Assembly (NCBI GenBank): GCA_016870595.1
Contig: VGBI01000016.1
Location: 1-38,117, forward strand
Reading direction: 5' to 3'
From: Actinomycetota bacterium
Lineage (GTDB): Bacteria > Actinomycetota > Acidimicrobiia > IMCC26256 > PALSA-555
DNA length: 38,117 bases
Below the pieces are notes generated by a model, which saw only the letters and a program-made list of their open reading frames with translations, was not told the DNA's origin and ran no database searches. Below, piece after piece: positions 22,928-30,160 of the stretch (positions within the stretch are counted from its first letter, which is position 1; each line of letters begins with the position of its first letter). Made by a program: the position numbers and the translations under genes.

Positions 22928-23892
22928 GGGAGAGGAACCCCCTCGGCCGCCTCGATCAGGCCGTAGACCGTCGAACGGTCGAGGTGCACCGCCGCCGCGT
23001 CGACGAGCGCCCGCAGCCGGTCGGGGTCGCGCGTCCCGACGAGGGCGACCGGACGGGTCGGATGCGCGGCCACGAACGCGATCGCGACCCCGGCCCGGTC
23101 GAGGCCGTGCTCGTCACCCACCGCGGTCATCGCTGCGAGCAGCGCGGGCCGGACCCCGTCGCCCGAGACCAGGCGCCCACCGCCGAGGGGGCTCCAGGCG
23201 AGGGGCACCACGCCGGTCTCCGCACACAGGTCGAGGGTGCCGTCGCGCAACGGGTCGAGGTGGGCCAGCGAGTACTCGGGCTGGGTCGTCGCGAGCGCGA
23301 ACGGCAGGTGCGCGACGAGCGCACGGGTCTGGGCGACGGTGTGGTTCGAGACGCCGACCGCGCGCACGAGCCCGCGGTCGTGGAGGCCGACGAGCGCGCC
23401 CGCCACCTCCTCGGGGTGGGCGAACAGGTCGGGCCGGTGGATCTGGTAGAGGTCGACGTGATCGACGCCGAGGCGACGCAACGACGCCTCGCAGGCGTGG
23501 GTGATCGCCACCGCCGACGAGTCGTACGGCACGCCGGGCACGATGCCGCCCTTGGTCGCGAGCACGATGCGGTCCCGCAGCCCCGGCGACGCCGCGAGCA
23601 CCCGACCGAGGGTCTCCTCGCAGGCGCCGAAGCCGGTCCCGCCCCAGTCGAGGCCGTAGACGTCGGCGGTGTCGACCAGGGCGATCCCGGCGTCGACCGC
23701 GGCCCCGACCCAGGCGCCGTGGGTGGCGTCGTCGGCCCCGGTCATGCGCCAGCAGCCGAGGCCGATCCGACCGACCGGCCGACCCGCCACCTCCGGGCCG
23801 GTCGCGGTGGTCGCTCCCGACGCACCGGTCGCTCCGGTCGCTCCGGTCGTGGGGGTCGCTCCGGTCGGGGTGGGCGCGCGCTCGTCGGGCAC
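22924..23892 (-). CDS. Aldo/keto reductase
   Basis: The protein has 322 residues. The catalytic tetrad is visible: D74 and Y79 ('VDTADVYG'), K114 ('LATKGG') and H152 ('YQIHRPD'). 'VGVSNHT' and 'AWSPLGGGRL' are NADPH-binding segments. It reduces aldehydes or ketones. The first ~33 residues are a low-complexity Thr/Gly/Ala tract encoded by a 9-bp tandem repeat, absent from typical family members. The folded domain starts near 'VGRIGLGCW'. GTG 23892 is supported by TAGCAT six bases upstream. The gene leads a two-gene unit and may reduce the aldehyde released by the SsuD-like enzyme, which is an inference. Confidence 0.9.
   Translation of the reverse strand: MPDERAPTPTGATPTTGATGATGASGATTATGPEVAGRPVGRIGLGCWRMTGADDATHGAWVGAAVDAGIALVDTADVYGLDWGGTGFGACEETLGRVLAASPGLRDRIVLATKGGIVPGVPYDSSAVAITHACEASLRRLGVDHVDLYQIHRPDLFAHPEEVAGALVGLHDRGLVRAVGVSNHTVAQTRALVAHLPFALATTQPEYSLAHLDPLRDGTLDLCAETGVVPLAWSPLGGGRLVSGDGVRPALLAAMTAVGDEHGLDRAGVAIAFVAAHPTRPVALVGTRDPDRLRALVDAAAVHLDRSTVYGLIEAAEGVPLP
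23825..23869. repeat. 9-bp tandem repeat in the aldo/keto reductase N-terminus
   Basis: Five units related to CCGGTCGCT lie at 23825, 23834, 23843, 23852 and 23861; the first two are identical and the others vary. Translated on the minus strand they give the Gly-Ala-Thr repeats ahead of the enzyme domain. Confidence 0.85.
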
Positions 23893-23898
23893 CGCCCG

Positions 23899-23904
23899 AT
23901 GCTA
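23899..23904 (-). promoter_or_regulatory. -10-like box TAGCAT, leaderless start
   Basis: On the minus strand TAGCAT ends 6 nt before GTG 23892. It is divergent to the pyruvate kinase promoter 42 bp away. Confidence 0.5.
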
Positions 23905-23945
23905 GAGCGACCCCGGAGCCCCCGGGCCCGGCGCGCCCGGCGCAC

Positions 23946-23951
23946 TACGGT
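23946..23951 (+). promoter_or_regulatory. -10-like box TACGGT, leaderless start
   Basis: TACGGT ends 7 nt before GTG 23959 with no ribosome binding site between. Confidence 0.5.
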
Positions 23952-23958
23952 CCCCGGC

Positions 23959-25479
23959 GTGGCGACCCCCGAACCCCCCGACGCCGGCGAGCTCCCGCGC
24001 CACGTCAAGATCATCGCGACCATCGGTCCGGCGTCGCAGGACGTCGCCACCCTCACCGCGATGATCGGCGCCGGGATGGACGCCGCCCGCATCAACTGCT
24101 CCCACACCCCGCCCGAGCGGATCCCCGAGCTGGTCGCCGCGGTGCGCGCGGCCGAGGCGGCCGCCGGTCGGCACGTCGCCGTGCTCGGCGACCTCGCCGG
24201 GCCCAAGCTGCGCATCGACGGGCTCGACGAGCTGGTGGACCTCGCGGTGGGCGACGCGGTCCGGATCGGAGCCGCCGACGCGACGCCTCCCCCCGACGCC
24301 GCCGACCGCATCGCCGGCATCTGGTTCCGCGTCCCTGCGCCGGAGCTGATCGCCTCGTGTGCCGTCGGCGACACCGTGCTCCTCGCCGACGGCGAGGTCG
24401 CGGTCGAGGTGCGCGCGGTCGACGCCGACCAGCTCCGCGGCGTGGTCACGACCCCGGGCACCATCGGGCCCCGCAAGGGCGTGCACGTGCCCGGGATCGA
24501 TCTCGCCGGGAGCGCAATCACCGAGGCCGACCGGCGGTCGATCGCAGTCGGGCTCGAGGCCGGCGTCGACGTGTTCGCAGTGTCGTTCGTCCAGCATCCG
24601 TCCGACATCGCGACGGCCCGGGAGCTGATCGGGGACCGCGCCCTGATCATCGCGAAGATCGAGCGGGCCAGCGCAGTCGACGAGCTCGACGGCATCCTCA
24701 AGCTCGCCGACGGGATGATGGTCGCCCGCGGCGACCTCGGGGTCGAGCTGCCGCTCGAGGAGGTGCCCGGGATCCAGAAGGACCTGGTGTACCGGTCGCT
24801 CATGGAGCGCAAGATCCCCGTGGTCGCCACCGAGATGCTCGAGTCGATGATCACGAGTGCGCGGCCGACCCGGGCCGAGGTGTCCGACGTCGCCAACGCC
24901 GCGCTCGACGGCGCGAGCGCGGTGATGCTCTCGGCCGAGACCGCCATGGGCGCGCACCCGGTGGCGACCGTGGCGACCATGGACCGGATCCTGCGCCACG
25001 TCGAGCACCACCGCCGCTACGCCGGCTCCCTGCTGGCCACGCAGGCGGCGCGCTTCGCTGCGCCGCCCGTGGACACGCCGCTCATCGACAGCACCTCGTG
25101 GGGCGCCCCGCTCGCCGACGCCGCCACCGAGCTCGCCCCCCGGGTCGGCGCGGCGGCCATCGTGCTCATCACCGAGACCGGGCGCACCGCCCGCCTGCTC
25201 GCCGCCGCGCGTCCCGAGTGCCCGATCGTGGCCGCCTGCTTCAGCGAGACCGTCGTGCGGCGACTGTGCCTCTCCTGGGGCGTGGTCCCGGTGATCATCG
25301 AGGCCGACGGCAGCCGGTCCGACCTGCGCCACCGGGCTGCGGGAGAGGCCGGACGGGTGATCGGGGGCGACGGCGGGGTCGCGGTGGTGCTGTCAGGCCC
25401 GGTGGGCGACCACCTCCGCTTCGACGACCTGCGCATCATGCTCGTCGACGGCCGCGGCGCGGTGGTCCCCAACGCCTGA
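23959..25479 (+). CDS. pyk: Pyruvate kinase
   Basis: The protein has 506 residues. 'KIIATIGPAS' opens the barrel. 'AGMDAARINCSHT' holds the substrate and K+ site. 'GDLAGPKLRI' is followed by a B domain. 'IIAKIERASAVDELDGIL' has the catalytic Lys. 'MMVARGDLGVELP' and 'PTRAEVSDVANAALDGASAV' are the signature segments, then a C-terminal allosteric domain. It converts phosphoenolpyruvate and ADP to pyruvate and ATP. Two usually conserved spots differ: SHT in place of SHG, and TEML in place of TQML. The length is slightly above the usual ~470-480. It may be a divergent paralogue. GTG 23959 is backed by TACGGT seven bases upstream. Confidence 0.9.
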   Translation: MATPEPPDAGELPRHVKIIATIGPASQDVATLTAMIGAGMDAARINCSHTPPERIPELVAAVRAAEAAAGRHVAVLGDLAGPKLRIDGLDELVDLAVGDAVRIGAADATPPPDAADRIAGIWFRVPAPELIASCAVGDTVLLADGEVAVEVRAVDADQLRGVVTTPGTIGPRKGVHVPGIDLAGSAITEADRRSIAVGLEAGVDVFAVSFVQHPSDIATARELIGDRALIIAKIERASAVDELDGILKLADGMMVARGDLGVELPLEEVPGIQKDLVYRSLMERKIPVVATEMLESMITSARPTRAEVSDVANAALDGASAVMLSAETAMGAHPVATVATMDRILRHVEHHRRYAGSLLATQAARFAAPPVDTPLIDSTSWGAPLADAATELAPRVGAAAIVLITETGRTARLLAAARPECPIVAACFSETVVRRLCLSWGVVPVIIEADGSRSDLRHRAAGEAGRVIGGDGGVAVVLSGPVGDHLRFDDLRIMLVDGRGAVVPNA

Positions 25480-25568
25480 CGGTCGCCCGGCGGCCACGCC
25501 CCCGACCAGGTCGAGGCGCCCCGGACCCGCAGGCGCAGCCGCGCGTGCCGCGAGCGCGGCGCGGTCGA

Positions 25569-25586
25569 CGGCGAGGCGCCTCGCCG
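25569..25586. terminator. 18-bp perfect palindrome between convergent genes
   Basis: CGGCGAGGCGCCTCGCCG lies in the 149-bp gap between the ends of the pyruvate kinase and GT39-like genes. It would fold into a strong GC stem in either direction but lacks a T-run. I see nothing else in this gap. Confidence 0.4.
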
Positions 25587-25628
25587 CGACCCACAGCCCG
25601 GGCCGCGCCCGCCCGGGAGGCCCTTCGG

Positions 25629-27290
25629 TCAGGTTGCCGGGCCGCCCGCCGACCCCCTCGCGGACCCGCCCGCCGACCCGCCCGCCGACCCGCCCGCGGG
25701 CGCGCGGTAGAGGTCGCAGCGGGGCAGCTCGGCCACGGGCTCGAACTCGGCCCGCACCCACGCCTCGAGGCGCCGGGGCACGAGCGGGTCGTCGGCCTTC
25801 GCCGGCGGTCGGGGCGGGTGCAGGCACACCCACTCCGCCTCGCCACGACGCAGCCGCGCGATCACCCCCGGCTCGTCGGCGTGCCCGAGGTCGGAGCGCT
25901 CGACGTAGTCGTATGGCAGCGGGTTCGTCGTGCCCGTGCGCAGGTACAGGAACCCCGCGTCCTCGCGCGCGATGAACACCACGTTGGCCCCCCGGGCGCG
26001 CAGCGCCGCGCCGAGTCGGGCCGCCGATCCGGCCTGGCTGCCCCGCAACGGCGCGCCAACGAAGTGGGCCGTGTTCCACCCGAACGCGGCCCGGCGCTCC
26101 GGACCCACGAGCGGCCCCACGGCTGCGACGACCGCGAGGGCTGCGACCACGGCCCCGGCGGCGAGCACCGGCCGCGCCACGCGAGCGGCCCGGTTGCCGG
26201 CCGGTCGGGACCGCAGGGCCACGGTCCACACCCCGGCCAACCCAGTCGCCACCCAAGGCAGCACGCTGGCGAAGTGGTTGATGCCGGGACGGGGCATGAC
26301 GGCGAGGAGCCCCGCCACGGTGGACGCGACCAACGCGACCACGACCGGTGCCGGCGCCCGCCGGGCCCGCACCGCGCCCCACACGAGCAGGGGCACCACC
26401 ACGACCGGCGTGGCCTGCACCAGCGTACGCAGCAGGAGTCGACCGTCTCGGGGGACCGTGCCGTCGAGCAGGATGTCGATCCGGTTGCGCAGGGCCTCGC
26501 CGTAGCCGAAGCCCACGTCGAGATAGGCGCCCTTCGACCGGATCACCTGGTCGACGAACGCCGGGCCCGCCCCACCCGCCACGACCACGACGGCCGCCAC
26601 GACGTACACCCCGAGCGCGGTGGCGGCCATGCGTCCGAGGTCGGTCATCACCGCGCGCCGACGCGTGGGGTCGGCGCGCGCCGCGAATACCACTGCGGTC
26701 ACCAGCACCGCAACCGCGCCAAGCGCACCGACGTTGGGCTTGGCCAGGACGCTCAGCGCTCCGGCCACCCCCACGACGAACGGTGCGCGCGTGCTGCCGT
26801 CGCGCACCCAGGCGAGCGTCGCGGCGAGCGCCACCAGACCCCCGAGCACCGCGAGCGCCGAGTACAGGCTGATCCACGCCACCGCCGGCGTGGCCACCGC
26901 GCACAGCGCAAGCACGAACACGACCTGTCCACCGACGCGCATCCCGAGTCGGCGGACCACCGCGAGGCCCACGAGCACCTCGGCGGTCAGGACCGCAGCC
27001 GTCGCAAGACGGAGCACCAGCACCTCGGTGCCGAACACCCGGACCAGGCCGGCCAGGACCCACGCGGCGAGGGGTGTGGTCACGTTGTAGGCGTCGCGGT
27101 ACATCACCTCGCCGCGACCCACGCGATCCGAGAGCCACAGCAGCCAGACCTCGTCGCGCACGTTGACGGGTCGGTCGAGCCCCAGCAGCACCATCGCCAC
27201 GAAGACCCCGAGCCCGAGCAGGCCCCCGCGCACCGAGCCCGGCACCCGGCGGGACCCGGGGCCGTCAGGCCGCACGTCGAGGTCGGTCAC
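25629..27290 (-). CDS. GT39-like polytopic membrane glycosyltransferase
   Basis: The protein has 553 residues with about ten to twelve hydrophobic segments in the first ~390. The first loop, after a span near residues 23-40, carries 'NVRDEVWLLW', with an acidic pair placed like the catalytic Asp of the PMT/ArnT (GT-C) superfamily. A soluble C-terminal part begins near residue 400. It would move a sugar from a polyprenyl phosphate to an acceptor outside the membrane. The last ~20 residues are a Gly-Ser-Ala repeat encoded by a 12-bp tandem repeat. GTG 27290 overlaps the upstream amidohydrolase stop by four bases (GTGA). The donor and acceptor are unknown. Confidence 0.7.
   Translation of the reverse strand: MTDLDVRPDGPGSRRVPGSVRGGLLGLGVFVAMVLLGLDRPVNVRDEVWLLWLSDRVGRGEVMYRDAYNVTTPLAAWVLAGLVRVFGTEVLVLRLATAAVLTAEVLVGLAVVRRLGMRVGGQVVFVLALCAVATPAVAWISLYSALAVLGGLVALAATLAWVRDGSTRAPFVVGVAGALSVLAKPNVGALGAVAVLVTAVVFAARADPTRRRAVMTDLGRMAATALGVYVVAAVVVVAGGAGPAFVDQVIRSKGAYLDVGFGYGEALRNRIDILLDGTVPRDGRLLLRTLVQATPVVVVPLLVWGAVRARRAPAPVVVALVASTVAGLLAVMPRPGINHFASVLPWVATGLAGVWTVALRSRPAGNRAARVARPVLAAGAVVAALAVVAAVGPLVGPERRAAFGWNTAHFVGAPLRGSQAGSAARLGAALRARGANVVFIAREDAGFLYLRTGTTNPLPYDYVERSDLGHADEPGVIARLRRGEAEWVCLHPPRPPAKADDPLVPRRLEAWVRAEFEPVAELPRCDLYRAPAGGSAGGSAGGSARGSAGGPAT
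25664..25699. repeat. 12-bp tandem repeat at the 3' end of the GT39-like gene
   Basis: Three copies of ACCCGCCCGCCG start at 25664, 25676 and 25688; the last has one change. They encode GGSA-type repeats at the C-terminus of the minus-strand protein. Confidence 0.85.
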
Positions 27291-29038
27291 GCCCGGGCCC
27301 GGACCGTCACGGAGTCGCGACCCGCGCGCAGCACCCGCCCGGGATGGTCGCCGGTCAACGCGCCGCCGCGCACCACGTCCACCCCCGCGACCATGACCCG
27401 GTCGATCCCCTCGGCGCCGGCGACCAGCCGACGGGCGCCGGCCGGCAGGTCGGCGACCAGCTCAGCCCGGCCCGGGCCCACCATGGTCGGGTCGAACACC
27501 ACGAGGTCGGCCCGCAGCCCCTCGGCGATCCGCCCGCGGTCGTGCAACCCGAGCAGCCGGGCCGGGACGTCGGCGAGCCGGTGCACCGCGTCCTCGAGCG
27601 TGAGCCAGCCCCGCCCCCGCACCAGCTCGGCGAAGGTGGCGGTCGGGTACTCCGTGTTCACCGTGCCGTCGACGTGGGCGCCACCGTCGGACGCGCCGAG
27701 CAGCACCGCCGGCGACGCGATCGCCGCCTGCCGCTGGGCGGTGATCGTGGGGTCGTCGTCGTCGTACGCGAACCGACAGAAGCCCACACCGAGCCCGGTC
27801 TCGACCGCGAGGTCGAACAACGCGTCGAGCGCATCGCCCCCGTCGGGTCGCTGCGCGGCGAGTGCACCGAGCGTGCGCCCGACCCGGTCGCCGAACCGGC
27901 CGACGTCCTCGACGTCGTTCACCATGACGCGGGGCAGATGGTCCCGCCACAGCGCGGCGAACGGGTTGTCGGCGGTGGCGAGGTCGTGGCGCAGGGCCCG
28001 GCGGGTCTCGGGATCGGCGAGCACGCGGACCCGGGTGGCCCGATCGGCCGCGAAGAGCCGGTCCCACCCCGGCAGGTTCCGGAAGCCGAGCTCGGCGTCG
28101 AGCAGGTCGGTCCGGGTGCGGTAGTTGTGGGGGATCATCTGGGGGACCACCCACCCACCCCGGCCCCGGGCCGCCTCGCTGGCGGCGAGCTGTCGTCGCC
28201 AGAGGTCGGGGTCCGACGGGCTGAACATGAGGGTGTTCCAGTTGAGGTGCCGGTCCGCCCGGGCCGACAGGTCGGCCAGCAGCCGGGCGTCGGCGTCGGT
28301 GAACCCGACCATGAACGACGCCGGGACGACCTCGAGGCAGGTCCCGGGGAAGGTGCCCACGACCTCGGCGCACGCGAGCAGCTCGTCGGGAGTCGCGAAG
28401 TTCGGGGGTGTGGGCCGACCGTCGCCGTCGCGGTGGTTCGCCGCCGTCGCGCTCGAGAAGCCGAATCCCCCCGCCGCCAACGCGTCGTGCAGGAGCGCGG
28501 CGATCGCGTCCCGCTGGGCCGGCGTCGCCGGGTCGCTCGACGCGGCATCGCCCATCACGGCGCGCCGCACCGCCGAGTGGCCGACCATGAACCCCACGTC
28601 GACGGCGAGAGGCCGGGCTGCGACCACATCGAGGTACTCCGCGAAGGTCCGCCAACGGATGTCGACCCCGGCGGCGAGCGTCGCGACGGGGATCTGCTCC
28701 ACCCGGGCGAGCAGTCGCACCATGAAGTCCTCGTGCTCCGGTGCGATCGGGGCCAGGGTCAGACCGCAGTTCCCGGCGATCACCGTGGTCACGCCGTGGT
28801 ACGGCGACGGCGTGCACGCGCCGTCCCAGAGCACCTGCGCGTCGTAGTGGGTGTGGATGTCGACGAAGCCGGGGGCCACGACCTGCCCGTCGGCGTCGAC
28901 CACCCGGGCCGCGCCGTCCGCCCCGGCGTCGGGGCCGATCGCCACGATGCGCCCGCCCCGGACCCCGACGTCGGCCCGGCGGCCCGGCCCACCGGTCCCG
29001 TCGACCACGAGCCCACCCCGCACCAGCACGTCCAGCAC
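27287..29038 (-). CDS. N-acyl-D-amino-acid deacylase / dihydroorotase-like amidohydrolase
   Basis: The protein has 583 residues. It opens with 'LVRGGLVVDGTGGPG', the beta-sandwich start of the D-aminoacylase group. 'GFVDIHTHYDAQ' supplies H62 and H64, and 'IAGNCGLT' supplies the conserved Cys91. 'LGASDGGAHVDG' holds the catalytic Asp. 'GLRADLVVFDP' closes the sandwich. Family enzymes remove acyl groups from D-amino acids or hydrolyse related cyclic amides. GTG 29038 fits the fold; the weak box GAGACT lies six bases before it. The long open frame upstream is the antisense of the FUSC-like remnant. The end is coupled to the GT39-like gene, so envelope or peptidoglycan turnover is conceivable. 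Confidence 0.88.
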   Translation of the reverse strand: MLDVLVRGGLVVDGTGGPGRRADVGVRGGRIVAIGPDAGADGAARVVDADGQVVAPGFVDIHTHYDAQVLWDGACTPSPYHGVTTVIAGNCGLTLAPIAPEHEDFMVRLLARVEQIPVATLAAGVDIRWRTFAEYLDVVAARPLAVDVGFMVGHSAVRRAVMGDAASSDPATPAQRDAIAALLHDALAAGGFGFSSATAANHRDGDGRPTPPNFATPDELLACAEVVGTFPGTCLEVVPASFMVGFTDADARLLADLSARADRHLNWNTLMFSPSDPDLWRRQLAASEAARGRGGWVVPQMIPHNYRTRTDLLDAELGFRNLPGWDRLFAADRATRVRVLADPETRRALRHDLATADNPFAALWRDHLPRVMVNDVEDVGRFGDRVGRTLGALAAQRPDGGDALDALFDLAVETGLGVGFCRFAYDDDDPTITAQRQAAIASPAVLLGASDGGAHVDGTVNTEYPTATFAELVRGRGWLTLEDAVHRLADVPARLLGLHDRGRIAEGLRADLVVFDPTMVGPGRAELVADLPAGARRLVAGAEGIDRVMVAGVDVVRGGALTGDHPGRVLRAGRDSVTVRARA

Positions 29039-29080
29039 CGGCGCAGTCTCGCGCTCCGACCCGACGGCCCGCCCCCCGGG

Positions 29081-30121
29081 GCCGGGCTGGTCGCGATCCT
29101 CCTCGGGACGCCGTGCACCGATCCGCTCGGACTCGCCGTCGGCGCCACGCTGGTGGTGTCGGCGGCGTTCGCGTTCGCCCGCACGCTGCGCGGCTACGTC
29201 GCCCGATCGGCGGTGGGCCTCCAGATCGCCGTCCTCATCCCGTTGATGGCCGGGGCGACCGTCGCCGACCTCCCCGACCTCACTGCCGCCTGGCTGCTCG
29301 GCAGCGCGGTCACCGCCGTCACCGACGCGCTCGACGCCGTCGCCGCCACCGTCGGCGACCCCGCCCACCGGCCGGGTGCCGTGAGTCGCCGGCACCGGGC
29401 GCTCGTGCAGATGACCGAGCGCGCGCTGTGGACCCGTCCGATCGTGCCCCGGGTCGGACCCCGCCACCCCGACGACGATCCGGCGTTGCTCATCGTGAGC
29501 GAGACCGCGCTCACCGCCGCGGCCCGGCTTGTGGCCAGCGACCGCGCGCCCGAGCCCCTGCCCGACGTGCACGCCGCCCGGGTCGCCGACCTCGAGCGGC
29601 TCGCCGAGCTCGATCCGACCGCCCCGACGACCCCGGTGCTCCAGCGCGCGCACCACGAGTCGCGTCTGATCTCGATCGTCGCTGCGGCGCAGCTCTGGCT
29701 CGCCGCCGCCAGCTGCGACCGCAGGCTGCCCGAGCCCGACTTCGGGTCGGTGACCGACGGCGCGCCGGGCGCGCTCCTGCGCGCATCGGCGCACTGGCGG
29801 TCGGTGTGGTTCGCCAACGCCGTGCGCACGGGCGTCGGGGCGGCGGCGTGCGTCGCGATCGTGCGGGAACTCGGACTGCAGCAAGGACTGTGGGTGATCC
29901 TCGCGGCATTGCTCTGCATCAATGGCGCGCTCTCAGCCCCCGAGACCGGGCGTAGCCTGCTCCGCATGACCTCGGGGGCGGCGACCGGCGTGCTCGCCGC
30001 CGCCGGACTCCTCGCCCTCGCGCCCGGCACGTCGCTCACCCACCGCGGCCTCACGATCCAGGTGCTCGCCACCACCGCCACCGGCTACCAGGTCCGGGTG
30101 TCGGGCACCTTCGTCCCCTAG
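29081..30121 (+). pseudogene. FUSC/aromatic-acid-exporter-like membrane protein, cut at both ends
   Basis: The frame reads as the inner part of a FUSC-family protein. Membrane segments come first ('GLAVGATLVVSAAFAFA', 'IAVLIPLMAGATVADL'), then a soluble helical region. The second membrane block begins 'LGLQQGLWVILAALLCINGA' and continues 'GRSLLRMTSGAATGVLAAAG'. The first ~60 residues with the opening spans are missing; no start lies near the front of the conserved region. The first usable codons are GTG 29153 or 29156, inside it. At the other end the protein stops about 30 residues after the GTLxG-like segment, losing the last spans. This pattern fits a decaying gene. A short functional form from GTG 29153 (322 residues) cannot be excluded. 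Confidence 0.55.
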
Positions 30122-30146
30122 CCACCCGTCCTCGACCGGCGGACCG

Positions 30147-30152
30147 TAGGCT
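30147..30152 (+). promoter_or_regulatory. -10-like box TAGGCT, leaderless start
   Basis: TAGGCT ends 8 nt before GTG 30161. No ribosome binding site is visible between them. Confidence 0.55.
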
Positions 30153-30160
30153 CGACCGTC

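Noticed and set aside
24357-28124. Plus-strand frame of 1255 codons
   Set aside because: It runs out of frame through pyruvate kinase and antisense to two minus-strand genes, with a highly biased Arg/Pro/Thr composition.
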